A stretch of 9,085 nucleotides of DNA. Source: Balneolaceae bacterium. Its GTDB lineage: Bacteria; Bacteroidota; Rhodothermia; Balneolales; Balneolaceae. Numbering within the stretch: position 1 is the stretch's first letter; every line of letters starts with the position of its first letter. Where the stretch lies: assembly GCA_003555185.1 (NCBI GenBank), contig PWFZ01000018.1, positions 1 to 9,085 of the forward strand. Reading direction: 5' to 3'. Below, piece by piece: positions 6,635 through 9,085 of this stretch. Both the position numbers and the translations under genes were made by a program. A model generated the notes under the pieces. It did no database searches, was not told the origin of the DNA, and was given only the letters and a program-made list of their open reading frames with translations.

Positions 6635-7381
6635 TTAAATCTCCTCTGCAACTATTTGGTCGCGGAATCGCAGATCTACTGTTCTAAATGAGTTAATGCC
6701 TTTTCGTGAAATGACCTCGGCATAAAATGCCTCCCAATGAGAGAATTTGTTCTCAAAATCATTATTCCCAAAAATAAGCTTCACTCCGTTTTCATGACTG
6801 AGCGCTACTACTCCTTCACGATCATTCCAGGCAACTTCACTAATAGTTAACCATCCGAATGAATTCTGTTTTGCTGATACCAGAAAGTCTCGTACTTGTA
6901 TAAAATTATTGCTTTTTAATGTGTCTGCAATCGGTTCTGCAGAAAATCCATACACCAAAGGCACATCCACCGACTTTTGCAGGCGATCAGGCAGTCTAAT
7001 ACCATCCTTATCGAAATAAACACTTTTGCCTCCGTCAATAATCAAGCCTATCGGTTGACGCTCCTGTATATTCATGGTTAGTTTACCACGGAATCCCATT
7101 TCCATAGAAACATTCTGTACATAAGGCAGTGCTTTTAGTGGATTTGTAAGTGAACGAAAATCAACACTGTCTGCCAGCATACCGATAGGGGATTCAAAGG
7201 CATCGGATAACTCATCTTCTGTTGAGAAATGATTCCCCTTAAATTCAATATCCGTAATGGTTGTATTTTGCTCCATATACAATCCACCCATAACGGCCAG
7301 GCCGAGCAGGAAAATAGCAGCGGCAAACCAGCTTGCTGTTTTCATGTTTTTCTTATGGGTATGTGATCGTTTTTTGCTCAA
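6635..7381 (-). CDS. ftsQ: cell division protein FtsQ/DivIB
   Basis: FtsQ is a bitopic membrane protein that scaffolds the periplasmic FtsB/FtsL complex and links early and late divisome proteins. The 248-residue product has a basic cytoplasmic tail (KKRSHTHKK), one membrane helix (about 16-36), a POTRA domain (about 41-111, starting ITDIEFKGNHF and ending in MNIQERQPIG), then the FtsQ domain with YFDKDGIRLP. Sequence is divergent, as is normal for this family. The start needs care. The first codon is TTG at 7381, 7 bp after the murC stop; the first ATG is at 7345 and would remove the basic tail. I prefer TTG because it keeps the positive-inside tail and tight spacing, but neither start has a clear ribosome site. 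The assignment rests on topology and position between murC and ftsA. Confidence 0.9.
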   Translation of the reverse strand: MSKKRSHTHKKNMKTASWFAAAIFLLGLAVMGGLYMEQNTTITDIEFKGNHFSTEDELSDAFESPIGMLADSVDFRSLTNPLKALPYVQNVSMEMGFRGKLTMNIQERQPIGLIIDGGKSVYFDKDGIRLPDRLQKSVDVPLVYGFSAEPIADTLKSNNFIQVRDFLVSAKQNSFGWLTISEVAWNDREGVVALSHENGVKLIFGNNDFENKFSHWEAFYAEVISRKGINSFRTVDLRFRDQIVAEEI

Positions 7382-7388
7382 TACAGTT

Positions 7389-8798
7389 CTATTTCTTTTT
7401 TCTTATTTCAACAAATTCTTCGCCATACTTATAAATATCACCGGCACCCATTGTGATGACAATATCGCCGGGCTGTACTAATTCTTTTAATTTTGAAGGA
7501 AGCTCATTTTTATCCTCAAGGTAATGCACATCCCGGTGGCCATACTTTTTGGCTGTGTCGGATATCAGCTTTCCTGTTTCTCCTTCGATCGGTTTTTCGC
7601 GTGATGGATATACATCTGTTACAACCAGGACTTCGGCATCGAAAAAGGAGAGACCAAATTCTTTGTACATATCTTGCGTACGTGAATAAAGATGCGGTTG
7701 AAAAACGGCTACAATTCGGCGGTTTTCCCATCCGCGTTTAGCACCTTTGATACTTGCCTGAACCTCTGTGGGGTGATGGGCATAGTCATCAATAACCAAT
7801 AATTCTTTTGTGTCTAATTTTGGCTGGAAACGTCTAAACACTCCTTTAAACTGCTTAATACCGGATTGAATTTGTTCGAAACTCATATTCAATTCAATAC
7901 CTACAGCAATAGATGCCAGTGCATTTTTGATGTTATATTCACCCGGAGCTTTCAGCGTTACTTCTCCCAGCACTTTTTCTTTATTTAAAACCGTGAAGGT
8001 ACTTTTAAATCCTTCCTGTTCAATATTTACGGCACGAATCTGAGCCTGGGGTGTAAGGCCATAGCTAATAGTCCGGCGTACTATTCTGGGCAGAATAGAA
8101 CGCACATTTTCATCATCCAGACAGACAATGACCACTCCGTAAAAAGGTACTTTGTTAGCAAATTCGATAAATGCCTCTTTCACATCATCGAGATCTTTAT
8201 AAATATCGAGATGTTCCGCTTCGATATTTGTAATAACCGCCATAGAAGGTGAGAGTCGCAGAAATGTTCTGTCATATTCATCGGCCTCAACAATAATAAT
8301 ATCGCCTTTTCCTACTACTGCATTGGTTTTATCAAAACTGTGTACTCGACCGCCTACAATAATGGTGGGATCGAAATTACCATCCTGAACCACATGACCG
8401 GTCATCGTTGTGGTAGTTGTTTTTCCATGCGTCCCGGCTATTCCTATACCATATTTCATTCGCATCAGTTCGGCAAGCATTTCCGAACGTTTGATGGTAG
8501 GTATCATTCTATTGAGTGATTCACGAGTCTCTACATTATCTTCGGCCTTAACAGCACTCGTGTATACCACTACATCAGCCCCTTCAATATTTGAGGCTTT
8601 ATGACTTTTATAAATAACGGCTCCAAGTTCTTCAAGTCGTTTGGTGGTTTCGCTTGTACTATTGTCTGACCCGGTAACTTTATATCCACGAAGAAGTAAA
8701 ATCTCAGCAATACCACTCATACCAATTCCGCCAATACCCACCATGTGGATATGCTTCGTTCTGCCAAATACCGGTTGTGTTTGAATTCCTTTACTCAT
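7389..8798 (-). CDS. murC: UDP-N-acetylmuramate--L-alanine ligase MurC
   Basis: MurC is the cytoplasmic ATP-dependent ligase that adds L-alanine to UDP-MurNAc, the first residue of the peptidoglycan stem. The 469-residue protein has the N-terminal nucleotide-sugar fold HMVGIGGIGMSGIAEILL (18-35), the P-loop AGTHGKTTTTTM (121-132), the metal/substrate segment EADEYDRTFLRLSP (171-184), NIEAEHLDIY (191-200), DDYAHHPTEV (337-346) and FQPHLYSRT (366-374) in the C-terminal domain. These identify MurC rather than MurD, MurE or MurF. Length is normal. ATG 8798 directly follows the murG stop (TAAATG, no gap), suggesting translational coupling. ftsQ begins 7 bp after its stop. No murB or ddl lies next to it. 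Confidence 0.97.
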   Translation of the reverse strand: MSKGIQTQPVFGRTKHIHMVGIGGIGMSGIAEILLLRGYKVTGSDNSTSETTKRLEELGAVIYKSHKASNIEGADVVVYTSAVKAEDNVETRESLNRMIPTIKRSEMLAELMRMKYGIGIAGTHGKTTTTTMTGHVVQDGNFDPTIIVGGRVHSFDKTNAVVGKGDIIIVEADEYDRTFLRLSPSMAVITNIEAEHLDIYKDLDDVKEAFIEFANKVPFYGVVIVCLDDENVRSILPRIVRRTISYGLTPQAQIRAVNIEQEGFKSTFTVLNKEKVLGEVTLKAPGEYNIKNALASIAVGIELNMSFEQIQSGIKQFKGVFRRFQPKLDTKELLVIDDYAHHPTEVQASIKGAKRGWENRRIVAVFQPHLYSRTQDMYKEFGLSFFDAEVLVVTDVYPSREKPIEGETGKLISDTAKKYGHRDVHYLEDKNELPSKLKELVQPGDIVITMGAGDIYKYGEEFVEIRKKK

Positions 8799-9085
8799 TT
8801 ATCTGTTTTCCGCGATTCTAAAAATTTCTTTTGCAATAGCTTCTGCTGCATCCGGTTTTGCCAATGCTTTTGTAAGCCTTCCCATGGTGTATAATTTTTC
8901 CTGATCGAACAGCAGATCATTCAATACGGTTACCATACTTTTGTCCAGTTCTGATTCAGGAAGAAGGATGGAAGCATCATTTCTGGCCATCGCCTCAGCA
9001 TTTTTGGTTTGATGATCTCCCGCAACATTGGGTGATGGAACCAGCACGGCCGGTTTTCCAATCATCATCAACTCACTGCATGTAC
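8799..9085 (-). CDS. murG: MurG glycosyltransferase, C-terminal end (partial)
   Basis: MurG transfers GlcNAc from UDP-GlcNAc to lipid I on the inner face of the membrane, giving lipid II. Only the last 95 residues or so are in the window; the frame stays open to the right edge, so the gene starts outside. The visible segment reads TCSELMMIGKPAVLVPSPN and then VAGDHQTKNA, matching the MurG UDP-GlcNAc-binding motif (SEL...GxPAxLVPxP...DHQTxNA). A C-terminal helix follows (KPDAAEAIAKEIFRIAENR). The codon at 9071 is TTG, internal Leu, not a start. The TAA stop abuts the murC ATG. Confidence 0.95.
   Translation of the reverse strand, partial: TCSELMMIGKPAVLVPSPNVAGDHQTKNAEAMARNDASILLPESELDKSMVTVLNDLLFDQEKLYTMGRLTKALAKPDAAEAIAKEIFRIAENR

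Noticed and set aside
7135..7731. Minus-strand frames 7135-7326 and 7516-7731 overlapping ftsQ and murC
   Set aside because: They are alternate frames of well-supported genes, with no start signal or homology.
1..9085. CRISPR arrays, insertion sequences, tRNA or rRNA genes, phage or defence genes
   Set aside because: No regular direct repeats, transposase motifs, cloverleaf sequence or rRNA-like stretch was seen; coding content is core division genes plus ordinary accessory genes.

Overview
The window is 9,085 bases of moderately AT-rich bacterial chromosome. It holds the distal part of a division and cell-wall (dcw) cluster on the minus strand, followed by three less constrained genes and the tail of a transporter gene. 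The order murG-murC-ftsQ-ftsA-ftsZ, with no ddl or murB between, an FtsZ tail ending in PAFLRK, a TPR-fronted histidine kinase and a lipoprotein with a short signal peptide all fit the Bacteroidota/Balneolota (FCB) group. I lean towards Balneolota, but that rests on general resemblance and no search was run.

Layout from low to high coordinate: (i) 1-359, plus strand, the 3' part of a TauE/SafE-type (TSUP) permease cut by the window edge. (ii) 474-968, plus strand, an unrecognised 164-residue soluble protein, converging on its neighbour with 18 bp between stop codons. (iii) 987-2966, minus strand, an orphan membrane histidine kinase with about seven TPRs. (iv) 3075-3713, minus strand, a secreted lipoprotein of a conserved family of unknown function. 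(v) 3808-3839, an intrinsic terminator, preceded (in ftsZ direction) by a roughly 80-nt ftsZ 3' UTR. (vi) 3919-9085, minus strand, ftsZ, ftsA, ftsQ, murC and the 3' end of murG.

The dcw genes act together. MurG finishes lipid II, MurC starts the peptide stem, FtsQ belongs to the periplasmic divisome scaffold, FtsA tethers FtsZ to the membrane, and FtsZ forms the ring. murG, murC and ftsQ are packed with 0 to 7 bp between them. Leaders of 46 and 87 nt precede ftsA and ftsZ, suggesting these two have extra post-transcriptional or transcriptional control.

I do not see a new multi-gene system here; the coding content is ordinary. The most unusual signal is non-coding. The ftsA and ftsZ leaders share short words (AACAAGAACA and TTAGCAATCAAA), and the ftsZ 3' UTR and terminator carry the reverse complements of several leader segments, including a perfect 12-mer to the ftsA leader and a 10-mer to a hairpin in the ftsZ leader. 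This could allow RNA-RNA pairing, or could just be a family of short dispersed inverted repeats.
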